A stretch of DNA of 64,000 nucleotides, from contig NZ_CANMAX010000002.1 in the NCBI RefSeq assembly GCF_947495995.1, positions 558,001 through 622,000 of the forward strand, in the 5' to 3' direction. Position 1 is the stretch's first letter; every line of letters begins with the position of its first letter. Below the pieces are notes generated by a model that saw only the letters and a list, made by a program, of their open reading frames with translations, did no database searches and had not been told where the DNA came from. Position numbers and translations under genes: made by a program. The stretch is from an uncultured Tenacibaculum sp. GTDB taxonomy: Bacteria > Bacteroidota > Bacteroidia > Flavobacteriales > Flavobacteriaceae. This document shows positions 26,329-36,934 of this stretch, one piece after another.

Positions 26329-26379
26329 TAATCTACAATTTAAATATATAGCTCAAAGGTAGGTTTTTGTTGTAGATTA
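26329..26379 (-). promoter_or_regulatory. Candidate rpoD promoter inside an inverted repeat
   Basis: In the 316-bp gap before rpoD, arms TAATCTACAA (26329-26338) and TTGTAGATTA (26370-26379) enclose a minus-strand TACCTTTG (26354-26361) that fits TAnnTTTG. No -33 element is clear. The rest of the gap holds no ORF or RNA gene that I can support and would be a leader of about 250 nt. Confidence 0.35.
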
Positions 26380-26414
26380 AAAAAGGATTATTCTATTTTA
26401 AAATTTTGTATGAA

Positions 26415-27158
26415 TCAATTTTTCTTAGCTCTTGTTGAGGTTTTTGTTTTTATTCGTACGAAGATTAGTTGATGTTTGTTCTTCTGATTTTCTCTTCTTT
26501 CAATATCAAATTTACCTATCGATTTAATTAAAGGAGTTAATTTTTCAAACCCATAATTTCTAGAATCAAAATTAGGTCTCTTTTTTTGAATCAAACTACC
26601 AACATCTCCTAAAAACGCCCAACCATCGTCATCTGATAAATCATTTATTGTTGAAGAAATTAAGTTTATCTCTTTCTTAGTAATTTTATCTACGTTAGGT
26701 TCTTTAGATTCAACTTTTTCTTCAGTACGTTTTTTTAATATTTCTATGTAAATAAATCGATCACAAGCTACAATAAAAGGATTCGGTGTCTTCTTCTCTC
26801 CTATTCCAATAACTGTCATTCCTGCTTCTCTTAATCTTGTAGCTAATCGTGTAAAATCGCTATCGCTAGAAACTAAACAAAAACCATCTACTTTTCCACT
26901 ATATAAAATATCCATAGCATCTATTATCATTGCTGAATCGGTAGCATTTTTACCTCTAGTATATCCATATTGTTGTATTGGTATTATAGCATTTTCTAAA
27001 AGTAAATTCTTCCATTTAGTTAGCCCAGGTTTTGTCCAATCTCCATAAATTCTTTTAATCGTTGGATTACCATATTTAGCTATTTCTTCCATCATTTCTT
27101 CAACATAACCTGAAGATATATTATCTCCATCAATAAGCACGGCTAGATTATTATTCAT
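26415..27158 (-). CDS. NYN domain protein with C-terminal LOTUS/OST-HTH domain
   Basis: Residues 1 to about 145 are a NYN (PIN-like) nuclease domain: VLIDGDNISSGYVEEMM, KNATDSAMIIDAMDIL and CLVSSDSDFTRLATRLRE carry the acidic metal-binding residues. After a Lys/Glu linker, residues about 165-240 match an OST-HTH/LOTUS fold (LISSTINDLSDDDGWAFLGD, RPNFDSRNYGFEKLTPLIKS), which binds RNA. It is probably a metal-dependent RNase of unknown target. Confidence 0.9.
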   Translation of the reverse strand: MNNNLAVLIDGDNISSGYVEEMMEEIAKYGNPTIKRIYGDWTKPGLTKWKNLLLENAIIPIQQYGYTRGKNATDSAMIIDAMDILYSGKVDGFCLVSSDSDFTRLATRLREAGMTVIGIGEKKTPNPFIVACDRFIYIEILKKRTEEKVESKEPNVDKITKKEINLISSTINDLSDDDGWAFLGDVGSLIQKKRPNFDSRNYGFEKLTPLIKSIGKFDIERRENQKNKHQLIFVRIKTKTSTRAKKN

Positions 27159-27229
27159 TTACAATATTTTTAATTTCTTCTAATTTAAGAATATTTATTT
27201 TTAAAACTGAATGTTAACACTTTAACAAA

Positions 27230-27256
27230 AAAACCATATCTAATCGATATGGTTTT
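27230..27256. terminator. Terminator after ychF
   Basis: AAAACCATATC (27230-27240) pairs with GATATGGTTTT (27246-27256), with A and T tracts on both sides. It follows the ychF stop by 23 bp on the minus strand. Confidence 0.8.
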
Positions 27257-27279
27257 TAAATATTTTAAGTTGTATTTTA

Positions 27280-28371
27280 CTATACATTAAATCTAAAGTG
27301 CATTACATCTCCATCGGCAACAACATATTCCTTACCTTCTACTCTCACTTTACCAGCTTCTTTCACTTTAGCTTCACTTCCGTATTCTTCATAATCACTA
27401 TAGCTAATAGTTTCTGCACGGATAAATCCTTTTTCAAAATCTGTATGAATTACTCCAGCTGCTTGTGGCGCAGTAGCTCCAACAGGAATTGTCCAAGCTC
27501 TAACCTCTTTTACTCCAGCGGTAAAATATGTTTGTAAGTTTAATAACTTGTATGCAGAACGTATTAAACGAGAAACACCTGGTTCTTCTAATCCGATATC
27601 AGTTAAAAACATTTGACGCTCTTCGTAATCTTCTAACTCTGCAATATCAGCTTCAGTAGCTACAGCTAGAACAATAATTTCTGCTTCTTCATCTTTAACT
27701 TCTTCTCTAACCTTATCTACATATGCATTTCCATCTTTAGCTGACGATTCATCTACATTACATACATATAATACTGGCTTAGCAGTAATAAATTGCATAG
27801 ACTGTACTAATTCTTCTTCCTTTTCTGTAAATTCAATTGTTCTTACAGATTTTCCACCTAATAAAACTTCTTGAATTTTCTCCAATAAAGCTAATTCAGC
27901 TTGTGCTTCTTTGTTTCCAGTTTTAGCAGCTCTCTTTACTTTTTCTAATCTCTTTTCTACTGCTTCTAAATCTTTAAGCTGTAATTCGATATCGATAGTT
28001 TCTTTATCTCTTATTGGATCTACAGAACCGTCAACGTGAATTATATTATCGTTATCAAAACATCTTAACACATGTAAAATAGCATCTGTTTCTCTAATAT
28101 TTGCTAAGAACTGGTTTCCTAAACCTTCACCTTTACTTGCTCCTCTTACTAAACCAGCAATATCAACGATTTCAACAGTAGCAGGAATTACTTTTTCTGG
28201 ATTTACTAGTTCTTCTAACTTTTCTAATCTTTGATCTGGTACATTTACCACTCCTAAATTTGGCTCTATAGTACAGAATGGAAAGTTTGCACTTTGTGCT
28301 TTTGCATTCGATAAACAGTTAAATAAAGTTGATTTCCCTACGTTTGGTAATCCTACAATTCCAGCTTTCAT
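27280..28371 (-). CDS. ychF: Redox-regulated ATPase YchF (Obg family)
   Basis: The 363-residue protein begins [17 protein letters not shown] (P-loop), then [11 protein letters not shown] (switch) and [17 protein letters not shown]. The fourth specificity motif is NVDE rather than NKxD, which in this family means ATP rather than GTP. A TGS-like domain ends the protein ([25 protein letters not shown]). A -7 box lies 31 bp upstream. Confidence 0.96.
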   Translation of the reverse strand: MKAGIVGLPNVGKSTLFNCLSNAKAQSANFPFCTIEPNLGVVNVPDQRLEKLEELVNPEKVIPATVEIVDIAGLVRGASKGEGLGNQFLANIRETDAILHVLRCFDNDNIIHVDGSVDPIRDKETIDIELQLKDLEAVEKRLEKVKRAAKTGNKEAQAELALLEKIQEVLLGGKSVRTIEFTEKEEELVQSMQFITAKPVLYVCNVDESSAKDGNAYVDKVREEVKDEEAEIIVLAVATEADIAELEDYEERQMFLTDIGLEEPGVSRLIRSAYKLLNLQTYFTAGVKEVRAWTIPVGATAPQAAGVIHTDFEKGFIRAETISYSDYEEYGSEAKVKEAGKVRVEGKEYVVADGDVMHFRFNV

Positions 28372-28401
28372 TTAATATAAATTGATATTTTTTTGCGTTT
28401 G

Positions 28402-28409
28402 CAAATATA
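28402..28409 (-). promoter_or_regulatory. Promoter -7 box of ychF
   Basis: The minus strand reads TATATTTGCA, an exact match to TAnnTTTG, 31 bp before the ATG. Confidence 0.55.
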
Positions 28410-28511
28410 GTACATTACTTTACTTTAATAAGCTTTCTGATTAAAAAGCTAATACTATTCTTTTATAAATTAATCCATTTTTTCTATTTTAGACCTTCAA
28501 CTAAATATTTA

Positions 28512-29078
28512 ATGAGTAGCGAATCGGATGAAATTTTATGGAAATCATTAAAAAAAGGAGACCTAGAGTCATTCTCTGTCGTCTTCAAAAAATTCTATCC
28601 ATCGTTGCATAGTTATGGCTTAAAAATCTCTCGAGACGAATCATTAACTGAAGATGCTTTACAAGATTTTTTTGTATACATCTACGAGCATAAAGAGAAT
28701 TTAAGCGATCTACAAACCATAGCTCCGTATTTATTTGCGTCCTTCCGAAGATTTATTATCAAAATAATTCAAAAGAAACAGAAATATACATTTATAAGAC
28801 ATTTAGATACGAATGTAGTTGACATTAGTTTTACCCCCGAAGAGTTTATTACCACGCAAGAATCTTTAACATTTAGAAATAAGAACCTTGCTAAACTGAT
28901 AAACAAACTACCGAAAAGACAAAGAGAAGTTATTTATTTAAAGTTCAATTGCAACTTCAAAGCAAATGAAATTGCCGAGACTATGGGAATTAATTATCAG
29001 AGTGTAATTAACACATTACACAAGGCAATTAAAAACCTTAGAGACGAAGAAGCTATTGTTAAATTATTAAATTCATAA
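28512..29078 (+). CDS. ECF-type RNA polymerase sigma factor
   Basis: The 188-residue protein has region 2 (VFKKFYPSLHSYGLKISRDE, LTEDALQDFFVYIYEHK) and region 4 (LPKRQREVIYLKFNCNFKAN, MGINYQSVINTLHKAIKNL) without the middle regions. It precedes a FecR anti-sigma factor and an STN-type TonB receptor, so it should be released by the surface signal sensed by that receptor. Confidence 0.93.
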   Translation: MSSESDEILWKSLKKGDLESFSVVFKKFYPSLHSYGLKISRDESLTEDALQDFFVYIYEHKENLSDLQTIAPYLFASFRRFIIKIIQKKQKYTFIRHLDTNVVDISFTPEEFITTQESLTFRNKNLAKLINKLPKRQREVIYLKFNCNFKANEIAETMGINYQSVINTLHKAIKNLRDEEAIVKLLNS

Positions 29079-29163
29079 ATTTGTGGTTTAAAAAGAGTAT
29101 AATTCATAATTTATGTTCTTTAAATAATAAAATACATATATAGTACAGTATACTGTAATTCTA

Positions 29164-30165
29164 ATGAGAAAAGAAACATACAATACAATACAAGATTTAT
29201 TAGAAGACGCTTCTTTTAATAAATGGGCTTTGGAAGAGAATTCTTCTGAGACTTCTTCATGGAATGTATGGATAAAAGAAAATCCTACACACGAAACTTT
29301 AGCTGCTGAAGCTAAAGATATTATTGTGGGGATTAATTTTAAGAAAGAAACTGTTACTAAAGAAAAAATTGATGCTGAATGGGAAAAGTTTGCAAATAGA
29401 ATTCAAACTAAAGAGGATAAAACACAAGAGAAAAAATCGAAAAAGTCATTAAACTTTAAATATTTTTCTGCCGCAGCATCTATACTTTTATTAATATCTG
29501 CAAGTGTTTTTATCTACGCTAATTTTTCAAATGTTACCCATAAAACAAGTTATGGTGAAATGCTTGATGTAACTTTAGAAGATGGTACTCTAGTTACCTT
29601 AAATGCAAATTCAGAAATTTCGTATCAAAAAAATAATCCTAGAAATATCAAATTATCTGGAGAAGCATTTTTCAATGTTAAAAAAGATTTAGCAACAAAA
29701 GCTAAGTTTAAAGTTGAAACTGGTGATTTAACTGTAGAAGTGTATGGTACACAATTCAATGTAAAAACTTTAGAAAATAAAACAAATGTATTTTTAGAGG
29801 AAGGAAGTGTATTATTGAACTTAAATAATGGTGAAGCTCAAAAGATGATTCCTGGAAATTATATTGAGTATTCTTCAACAGCTCAAAAAATAATTGTAAA
29901 TAAGAACCTTAACTCTACTAACGGATTTATATCTTGGAAAAACGGAAATTTAATATTTGACAACACAAGTTTAGAAGACGCTTTAGCCAAAATTTCTGAA
30001 ACATATGGTGTTAAATTTAAATACAATAAGCTAGAGAATAAAAACATACTGATTACAGGAAAAGTGCCTATTACGAATTTAGAAATTTGTTTGAACGCAA
30101 TAAAAAAGTCTACAAATATTAATATTCGAAAAGAAAATGGTATACTAGTAGTTTATAAAAATTAA
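29164..30165 (+). CDS. FecR family anti-sigma factor
   Basis: The 333-residue protein has a cytoplasmic N-terminus, one membrane helix (about 99-118, YFSAAASILLLISASVFIYA), the FecR domain (TLEDGTLVTLNANSEISY, KLSGEAFFNVKKD) and a C-terminal DUF4974 domain (FDNTSLEDALAKISETYGVK). It holds the ECF sigma factor and receives the signal from the receptor's STN domain in the periplasm. Confidence 0.93.
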   Translation: MRKETYNTIQDLLEDASFNKWALEENSSETSSWNVWIKENPTHETLAAEAKDIIVGINFKKETVTKEKIDAEWEKFANRIQTKEDKTQEKKSKKSLNFKYFSAAASILLLISASVFIYANFSNVTHKTSYGEMLDVTLEDGTLVTLNANSEISYQKNNPRNIKLSGEAFFNVKKDLATKAKFKVETGDLTVEVYGTQFNVKTLENKTNVFLEEGSVLLNLNNGEAQKMIPGNYIEYSSTAQKIIVNKNLNSTNGFISWKNGNLIFDNTSLEDALAKISETYGVKFKYNKLENKNILITGKVPITNLEICLNAIKKSTNINIRKENGILVVYKN

Positions 30166-30190
30166 CCTAACGAACTATAACCCTTTTTAA

Positions 30191-33130
30191 ATGATTTCTA
30201 GAAACACTTTTCGAAAGAATTTTCTTGTATTTGTGTTTCTGGCAACTTCTAGTTTTAAGATTCATTCTCAAGAATCTAAATATATTCCATTAGCAGAAGC
30301 TTTAGAAGAAATTAGTACAAAACACAATGTATATTTTACTTACAATCCTTTAGTAATAGAAAAAGATAAAATCGATATCTCCCCTTTTATCGACTTATCA
30401 CTTTCAAAATCTATTTCTTTACTTAAAAAGCTTACTTCTTATCAAATTGATTATTTAGGAAACAACTATTATGTAGTTTTTAAACCTAAAAAGAACTTCA
30501 ATTATAACTCCGTATCAAATACAAATATTAATAATTCTGATAGAAAAACAGACAGTATTATAGGTATTGATTATCAGAACAGCAAACTTATTAGAGGTGT
30601 TGTTTTTGATGAGTATTATCAACCAGTTCAAAAAGCAAATGTTATTGAAAACGATACCAGAAACGGAACTATTACTAGAAGAGATGGAAGTTTTGAATTG
30701 AAATTAACCAAAGGTAATCCGTTAACAATCTCACATATAGGATTCACCAATGAAATTATATTTCCTACTCAGAAATACATTAAAGTCATCTTAAAATCTG
30801 GAGTTCAATTAGATGAAGTCTTCATTGTGGGATCTAGAAATTCTAAAAGACAAAAAGTTGACTCTCCCGTTTCTACAGAAATTATTGATGTTAAAAGTAT
30901 TACTAAAAAAAGTGATCTCTTAGAAGTAAATCAATTAATTCAAACTGAAATCCCTTCTTTTAACGCCACAAAACAATCAGGATCCGATGGCGCAGATCAT
31001 ATCATTCCCGCTACTTACAGAGGTCTTGGTCCAGATCAAACTCTAGTGCTAATCAATGGAAAAAGAAGACATCAAACTTCTTTAATTAATCTTTACGGTA
31101 CTAGAGGAAGAGGAAATTCTGGTACAGATTTAAATACTATTCCAACTTCAGCTATAAAAAGAATTGAGGTTTTAAAAGACGGAGCTTCTGCTCAATACGG
31201 TTCCGATGCTATTGCTGGCGTAATTAATATTGTACTTAACGATAATCCTAACACAACTAATATAAATTCAACATTTGGATTTTACAATGCAAATAATAAC
31301 AGAAATGCTGATAAAAAAGGTGTTGATGGGCTTACGTTTAAAACTGAAGTAAACTATGGTGCTCCGATAAAAAAAGATGGATTTATTAATTTATCTGCTG
31401 AATTTTTAACTAAAGGACATACTTTCAGGCAAGGAACTTCAATTAGACAAAATTATGGAGATGCTGCTGTTACTAGTAGTAGTATTTTCTTTAATTCAGA
31501 ACTTCCTATTTCTAGTAAAATTAAAGCATATACTAATGGAGGATATAATTTAAAAAATACAAAAGCTTACGCTTTTACAAGACCTTTCGATAGTGAACGA
31601 AATGTACAATCTATTTACCCAAATGGTTTCAATCCTTTAATAACATCTAATATTTCTGATAAATCTTTCACGCTAGGTTTTAGAGGAAAAATAAACGGTT
31701 GGAACATAGATTTTAGCAATAGTTATGGTGACAATTACTTTCATTACTTTATTAAAGAAACTTTAAATGCTACTTTATTAGAAAATTCACCTAATGAGTT
31801 TGATGCAGGCGGACATAGTTTGAATCAGAACACTACGAATATTGATCTTACCAAACAATTTCCGAGCGTTTTAAAAGGTTTACACATCGCTTTAGGTTTA
31901 GAAAATAGAATTGAGAATTATAAAATATTCGCAGGTGAACCTTTCTCTTACGAATCGTACGATATTAATGGAAATGTGGTGACAAATAATACACCTCAAA
32001 ATCTAATTCCAACCTTTAATGGAAATATTCGTCCGGGTGGATCTCAAGGATTTCCAGGATATGCTCCAATTAACGAAGTTGATAGAACTCGAACTAGTTT
32101 TAGCTTTTATTTTGATAGTGAAATAGACGTTACTAAGAAATGGATTTTGGCAACTGCCATGCGTTACGAAAACTATAGTGATTTTGGTAGTTCGATAAAT
32201 GCAAAAGTAGCTAGTAATTATAAAATTACTCCAAAATCAAATCTCCGTTTTTCTTTTAGTACAGGTTTTAGAGCTCCTTCCCTAGCCCAAATTTATTATA
32301 ATTTAAAGTTTACGAATTATATTGATAATGTTCCTACAGAATCTTTTCTAATCGCAAATAACAATCCGATTACAAGACAATTTGGAATTCAGAAGTTAAA
32401 AGAAGAAAAAGCTTTAAATTACAGTTTAGGCTACAATTATAGAATTTCAGATCATCTTGGGTTTTCTATAGATGCTTATCATATTGCTATTAAAGATCGA
32501 ATTATATTAAGCGGAAATTTTGATGCTTCATCATTAAATACTGATGCAGAAAATATACAATTTTTTGCAAATGGTGTTAATACCAGCACTTTTGGTATCG
32601 ATTTTAAATTAAATTGGTTAAAAAAATGGTCTAATTCCGATTTAGCTGTAAATCTAACTGGAAATGTAAATAATATGAAAATTACCCGAATAGATCATGA
32701 AGATTTAGATACAGAAACATTCTTCGGTACAAGAGAACAATATTTTCTTAAAGCATCAGCACCAGACTATAAGATCATTTTAAATTCGGTTTTTTCTACA
32801 GGAAAGTTTTCAATCAGTAACACTATAACTCAATATAGTAGTCTAGAATTAATTGATTGGCAAATCAACAATCCTTTGAGTGAATTTAATAATTCAACTA
32901 CAGAAAGATTTAACGCTTCAGTCGATAGATATGATTCAAAATATACATTAGACACTCATATTTCTTATAAATTCAATAAAAATTTTTCTTTCCAAATTGG
33001 AGCTAATAATTTATTCAACACTTACCCAACTGTACAGGGCGAAAATACTGACAGTGGAGGACTTTGGGATGCAGTTCAAATGGGTACAAATGGAGCCTTC
33101 TATTACAGCAAATTTTTAGCTAAATTTTAA
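30191..33130 (+). CDS. TonB-dependent receptor with N-terminal STN signalling domain
   Basis: The 979-residue protein has a signal peptide, an STN (secretin/TonB short N-terminal) domain at about 30-95 (IPLAEALEEISTKHNVYFTY), a carboxypeptidase-like domain (about 135-212), a plug (SGVQLDEVFIVGSRN, then VLKDGASAQYGSDAIAGVIN) and a 22-strand barrel ending in an aromatic residue. The STN domain talks to the FecR protein encoded 25 bp upstream, so ligand binding should switch the ECF sigma factor. The ligand is not evident; no SusD partner follows. Confidence 0.93.
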   Translation: MISRNTFRKNFLVFVFLATSSFKIHSQESKYIPLAEALEEISTKHNVYFTYNPLVIEKDKIDISPFIDLSLSKSISLLKKLTSYQIDYLGNNYYVVFKPKKNFNYNSVSNTNINNSDRKTDSIIGIDYQNSKLIRGVVFDEYYQPVQKANVIENDTRNGTITRRDGSFELKLTKGNPLTISHIGFTNEIIFPTQKYIKVILKSGVQLDEVFIVGSRNSKRQKVDSPVSTEIIDVKSITKKSDLLEVNQLIQTEIPSFNATKQSGSDGADHIIPATYRGLGPDQTLVLINGKRRHQTSLINLYGTRGRGNSGTDLNTIPTSAIKRIEVLKDGASAQYGSDAIAGVINIVLNDNPNTTNINSTFGFYNANNNRNADKKGVDGLTFKTEVNYGAPIKKDGFINLSAEFLTKGHTFRQGTSIRQNYGDAAVTSSSIFFNSELPISSKIKAYTNGGYNLKNTKAYAFTRPFDSERNVQSIYPNGFNPLITSNISDKSFTLGFRGKINGWNIDFSNSYGDNYFHYFIKETLNATLLENSPNEFDAGGHSLNQNTTNIDLTKQFPSVLKGLHIALGLENRIENYKIFAGEPFSYESYDINGNVVTNNTPQNLIPTFNGNIRPGGSQGFPGYAPINEVDRTRTSFSFYFDSEIDVTKKWILATAMRYENYSDFGSSINAKVASNYKITPKSNLRFSFSTGFRAPSLAQIYYNLKFTNYIDNVPTESFLIANNNPITRQFGIQKLKEEKALNYSLGYNYRISDHLGFSIDAYHIAIKDRIILSGNFDASSLNTDAENIQFFANGVNTSTFGIDFKLNWLKKWSNSDLAVNLTGNVNNMKITRIDHEDLDTETFFGTREQYFLKASAPDYKIILNSVFSTGKFSISNTITQYSSLELIDWQINNPLSEFNNSTTERFNASVDRYDSKYTLDTHISYKFNKNFSFQIGANNLFNTYPTVQGENTDSGGLWDAVQMGTNGAFYYSKFLAKF

Positions 33131-33251
33131 ATTTTTCTTAAAATTTAGAGTATAAAAAAAAACATAATTACTTAAGAATAGTATAATCTCATTGTTAATT
33201 AAATCAAAAATCAACAATGATAAATCTAAAATAAAACTAATTCAATTAATT

Positions 33252-36068
33252 ATGTTAAAAACAAAATTATGCTTTTTACTCACAATTTTATGTGGCGTAA
33301 TGTATGCACAAACAAAAATTTCTGGAAAGGTTGTAGACTCCACAAATGAGCCTTTACCTGGAGCTAGTGTCGTTGAAAAAGGAACTAGCAATGGTACTTC
33401 TACTAACTTTGACGGTTTATTTGAACTTACTGTTTCAGACAGTGCTGTACTTGTTGTAAGTTTCACTGGATTTGAAACTACAGAAGTTGCTGTTAATGGA
33501 AAAACAAACTTCACTATAGTTTTAAAAGATGGAGTACAACTTGATGAAGTTGTAATTACTGGATCTAGAACTCCTGCTAGGAGTAATACTGTAAGTCCGT
33601 TACCAATTGATATAGTTGGTGTAAAAGAATTACAAAGTACGGGGCAACCAACTTTCGATAAAGCTTTACAATATAAAATACCTTCATTTAACACTGTAAA
33701 TACTCCTGTAAACGATGCAACTTCGTTATTAGATCCTTATGAAATTCGAAACATGGGACCGAGTAGAACGTTAATCTTAATTAACGGTAAAAGAAAAAAT
33801 TTAAGTGCGTTATTATATACACAAACATCACCAGGTCGTGGTGAAACTGGTGCAGATATTTCAGGTATTCCTACAGATGCGATTAAAACTATTCAGATCT
33901 TAAGAGATGGAGCTTCTGCTCAGTATGGATCTGATGCAATTGCTGGGGTAATGAATATTATTTTAAAAGATGATTATAAAGATGGATCTGCTACATTTAG
34001 AGCTGGAATTACTGGTGAAGGAGATGGAGAAATGCTTGGTGTAAGTGTAAATAACGGTAGTAGAATTGGAAAAAAAGGATTTGTAAACTATACTTTAGAT
34101 TTTTCTAAAACTGCTTTAGCAAACAGACCTGGAACTGTAGATGCACAAGGAGAATTCGCTGATTTTGGAGGAACGCGTCCTGGTGAAACTCTAGCTGATA
34201 TTCAAGAATTTTTATCTAGAAGACCAGATGCAGGAAACATTAATGGTTCACCTGAAACTACTGCTGCTAAATTCTTAGTGAATGGTAGTTATGACATGAG
34301 TGAGAATAGTGATCTATATTTCAATGCTGCTTATGTTTATAAGAAAGTAAATAGTTTTGCAAACTATAGAACTCCATATTGGAGAGATATTCAAGATTTC
34401 CCTTACTTAGCTAACTTCTTCCCTGGAAATAATCCAACAAATCCGGGTGGATATGACGGTTATGTTCCAACTTTTGAAGGTGATTTAAATGACTTTAATG
34501 CTACTTTAGGATTTAAATCTAAAATCAATGGATGGAATGTCGATGCAAGTGCTACTTTTGGTGGAAATACACAAACGTATACAGTTAGTAATTCTCACAA
34601 CAGAAATGTGGTTTTATCTCCTTCTACTTGGGTAGATGCGAATAATAATGGTATAGTTGATCCAGGTGAAACTACAGAAAGTACTCAATTATATAGAGAG
34701 AATAGTCCTTTAAGTTTCAATCCAGGTGGAACTTCATTTAATCATATTGTAGGAAACATCGATATTTCAAAAGTTTTATCTGATCAAGTTGCAATTGGTA
34801 TTGGTACTGAGTTTAGAACTGAAAACTTTGAAGTTATTGAAGGTGGATTAGCTTCTTACGATGGTGGTGGTGCAGACTCTTTTGCAGGAAATAGACCAGA
34901 AAACTCTGGAAACTTCAACAGATACAATTTAGGAGGTTATTTTGATATCGCTTGGGATGTAACTAAAGATTTCTTATTAAACGGTACAGTAAGAGCAGAA
35001 AACTTCTCTGACTTCGGAAGTACTTTTGTTTGGAAAGCAAGTACTCGTTACAAGTTTATGGAAGATAAGTATACATTAAGAGCTTCAGTTTCTACTGGAT
35101 TTAGAGCTCCAACGTTACATCAAATTTATACTCAAAAAGCACAATATAGCTTTATTCCTGGTCAAGGTATTCAAGTTGGTGGTTTAGTAAATAATATTTC
35201 TCCACAAGCACGTCTTTTAGGAATTCCGAAGTTAAAAGCTGAAGAATCTACAAACTTTACAGTTGGTTTTGGTGCTAAGCCATTTAAAAACTTCTCTGTA
35301 ACTGTAGATTATTATAACATTGCTGTAGATGACAGAATTGTATTAAGTACAGAAATCGGTAGAACTGCTGCTGGAAATACTGCACTTGATCAATTATTAG
35401 ATGCAAATAACTTAAGCGATTTAAGTTTCTTTGTTAATGCTATTGATACTAGAACTTCTGGTATAGATGTAGTTGTTGGATATAAAAATGTAAAATTAGG
35501 AACTGGTAAATTAGGTTTCAATTTATCTGGTAACTATACAATTCAAAACGAAAGAGATGGAGCAGTTAATAATCCTACAATTGTAGCTAACGCTGGGCAA
35601 TCTGTTGTAAATCAAACTCAAGAAGCTTTATTTTTTACTTCTAGACCAAGAACTAAGTGGATTTTAGGTACGACTTACGATATTGATAAGTTTAGCTTTA
35701 CTTTAAATAATACTTACTTTGGAAAGACAGAATTTTTCCAACAAGGTTTAAGTACTGATGCTAACGGAATTTTCAACTTAGGTACAGAATTTACTCCAAA
35801 TGTTGTTACTGATTTAGGTATTAACTACAACGCAACTAAGAATATTACTATCGCTGCAAACATTAACAACATTTTTAATGTGCTTCCAGAATGGAATTTT
35901 GTTTCTCAAAACGCTGCTGGTGATGCTATTTTAGCTGATCCTGCTCAAGTGCAACAGCAGTCTAACTTAATTACATTCAACCAGAGATATTCTCAAATGA
36001 CTTATGATGGCTATCACTTTAGCCAATTAGGAACTTTATTCAATTTATCTGTAAATTATAAGTTCTAA
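33252..36068 (+). CDS. TonB-dependent receptor without STN domain
   Basis: The 938-residue protein has a signal peptide (CFLLTILCGVMYAQ), a carboxypeptidase-like domain (KISGKVVDSTNEPLPGASVV), the plug (LDEVVITGSRTPARS, ILRDGASAQYGSDAIAGVMN) and a barrel. Plug and barrel are clearly related to the preceding receptor (shared GASAQYGSDAIAGV and STGFRAPTLHQIY-type motifs), so the two probably arose by duplication. It may be the main transporter and the upstream one the sensor (inference). ATG 33252 is used because it begins the signal peptide. Confidence 0.92.
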   Translation: MLKTKLCFLLTILCGVMYAQTKISGKVVDSTNEPLPGASVVEKGTSNGTSTNFDGLFELTVSDSAVLVVSFTGFETTEVAVNGKTNFTIVLKDGVQLDEVVITGSRTPARSNTVSPLPIDIVGVKELQSTGQPTFDKALQYKIPSFNTVNTPVNDATSLLDPYEIRNMGPSRTLILINGKRKNLSALLYTQTSPGRGETGADISGIPTDAIKTIQILRDGASAQYGSDAIAGVMNIILKDDYKDGSATFRAGITGEGDGEMLGVSVNNGSRIGKKGFVNYTLDFSKTALANRPGTVDAQGEFADFGGTRPGETLADIQEFLSRRPDAGNINGSPETTAAKFLVNGSYDMSENSDLYFNAAYVYKKVNSFANYRTPYWRDIQDFPYLANFFPGNNPTNPGGYDGYVPTFEGDLNDFNATLGFKSKINGWNVDASATFGGNTQTYTVSNSHNRNVVLSPSTWVDANNNGIVDPGETTESTQLYRENSPLSFNPGGTSFNHIVGNIDISKVLSDQVAIGIGTEFRTENFEVIEGGLASYDGGGADSFAGNRPENSGNFNRYNLGGYFDIAWDVTKDFLLNGTVRAENFSDFGSTFVWKASTRYKFMEDKYTLRASVSTGFRAPTLHQIYTQKAQYSFIPGQGIQVGGLVNNISPQARLLGIPKLKAEESTNFTVGFGAKPFKNFSVTVDYYNIAVDDRIVLSTEIGRTAAGNTALDQLLDANNLSDLSFFVNAIDTRTSGIDVVVGYKNVKLGTGKLGFNLSGNYTIQNERDGAVNNPTIVANAGQSVVNQTQEALFFTSRPRTKWILGTTYDIDKFSFTLNNTYFGKTEFFQQGLSTDANGIFNLGTEFTPNVVTDLGINYNATKNITIAANINNIFNVLPEWNFVSQNAAGDAILADPAQVQQQSNLITFNQRYSQMTYDGYHFSQLGTLFNLSVNYKF

Positions 36069-36086
36069 TTATAATTCCCCAATCTT

Positions 36087-36117
36087 AAAAATGCTACTTT
36101 TATAAAGTAGCATTTTT
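36087..36117 (+). terminator. Terminator of the TonB receptor operon
   Basis: AAAAATGCTACTTT (36087-36100) pairs with AAAGTAGCATTTTT (36104-36117), followed by T residues, 19 bp after the stop. Confidence 0.88.
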
Positions 36118-36139
36118 TTATTCATCAAATACACTATTC

Positions 36140-36883
36140 ATGCAAAGTTTATATACCAATGGGTTTGAAAATATTTATGATGATATGTATCAAACATTCA
36201 TTGATTATGAGAAGGAATTTCAATTTTATTCTGAAATTATTTTAAAACAGCAAAAGAAAGATGTTTTAGAAATTGGTTGTGGCTCTGGTCGATTAGCTTC
36301 TCATTTTATCAACTCTCCCATTCATTATTCTGGAATGGATTTAAGTAATGAAATGGTAGAACTTTCAAGAAATAAAAATCCAGAAGGAACTTTTTATAAT
36401 GGAGATATGACTGGTTTTAATTTAAATAACACATACGATAGTATAATTATTACTGCAAGAACAACTAGTTATTTATTAAACAATATCGCTATTCAAAAAG
36501 CTATTAAAAACATTAGCAATCATCTGAATGATAATGGAGTTTTATGTTTTGATTTTATAGATGCCAGTCGTTTTTTTCCTAGCATTAAAAATGGAAAAAC
36601 AGTAATACATGAAGCTACAATTAATGATAAAAATTATTCAAGAATTAGTTATATGAAACCTAATGTAATTAAAGAGAATTTTATGTTTCAGTGGAATGCA
36701 AAGTACTACCAAACTATAAATGGTGAACAAACATTATTAACTGAAGATCAATCGGAAGTTAGAGCTTTTACAAAAAATGAATGGGAATTATTCTTAAATC
36801 TAAATGATTTTAAAATTATTGAAATGATAGATCGTAAAAGTTATGCTTTTGACACCTATGTTGTTGTAGCTCAAAAGCAATAA
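36140..36883 (+). CDS. Class I SAM-dependent methyltransferase
   Basis: The 247-residue protein has motif I (VLEIGCGSGRLASHF), a GMDLSNEMVELSRNK segment (motif II) and a YDSIIITARTTSYLL motif IV region. It is a small-molecule type methyltransferase of unknown substrate. It stands alone between two terminators. Confidence 0.88.
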   Translation: MQSLYTNGFENIYDDMYQTFIDYEKEFQFYSEIILKQQKKDVLEIGCGSGRLASHFINSPIHYSGMDLSNEMVELSRNKNPEGTFYNGDMTGFNLNNTYDSIIITARTTSYLLNNIAIQKAIKNISNHLNDNGVLCFDFIDASRFFPSIKNGKTVIHEATINDKNYSRISYMKPNVIKENFMFQWNAKYYQTINGEQTLLTEDQSEVRAFTKNEWELFLNLNDFKIIEMIDRKSYAFDTYVVVAQKQ

Positions 36884-36913
36884 AAAATCCCGAACAAATT
36901 TGCTCAGGATTTT
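36884..36913 (-). terminator. Terminator of the ferredoxin gene
   Basis: An imperfect inverted repeat (36884-36897 against 36900-36913, core ATCC/GGAT) has two C/A mismatches on the plus strand that become G-U pairs on the minus strand, followed there by six T. It is therefore shaped for the minus transcript of the ferredoxin gene. Confidence 0.75.
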
Positions 36914-36934
36914 ATAATTCAAGTTTTTTTGAAT

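Noticed and set aside
26099..26414. Hidden gene or RNA in the 316-bp gap before rpoD
   Set aside because: No ORF with coding character, tRNA fold or terminator was found; only a candidate promoter within an inverted repeat is reported.
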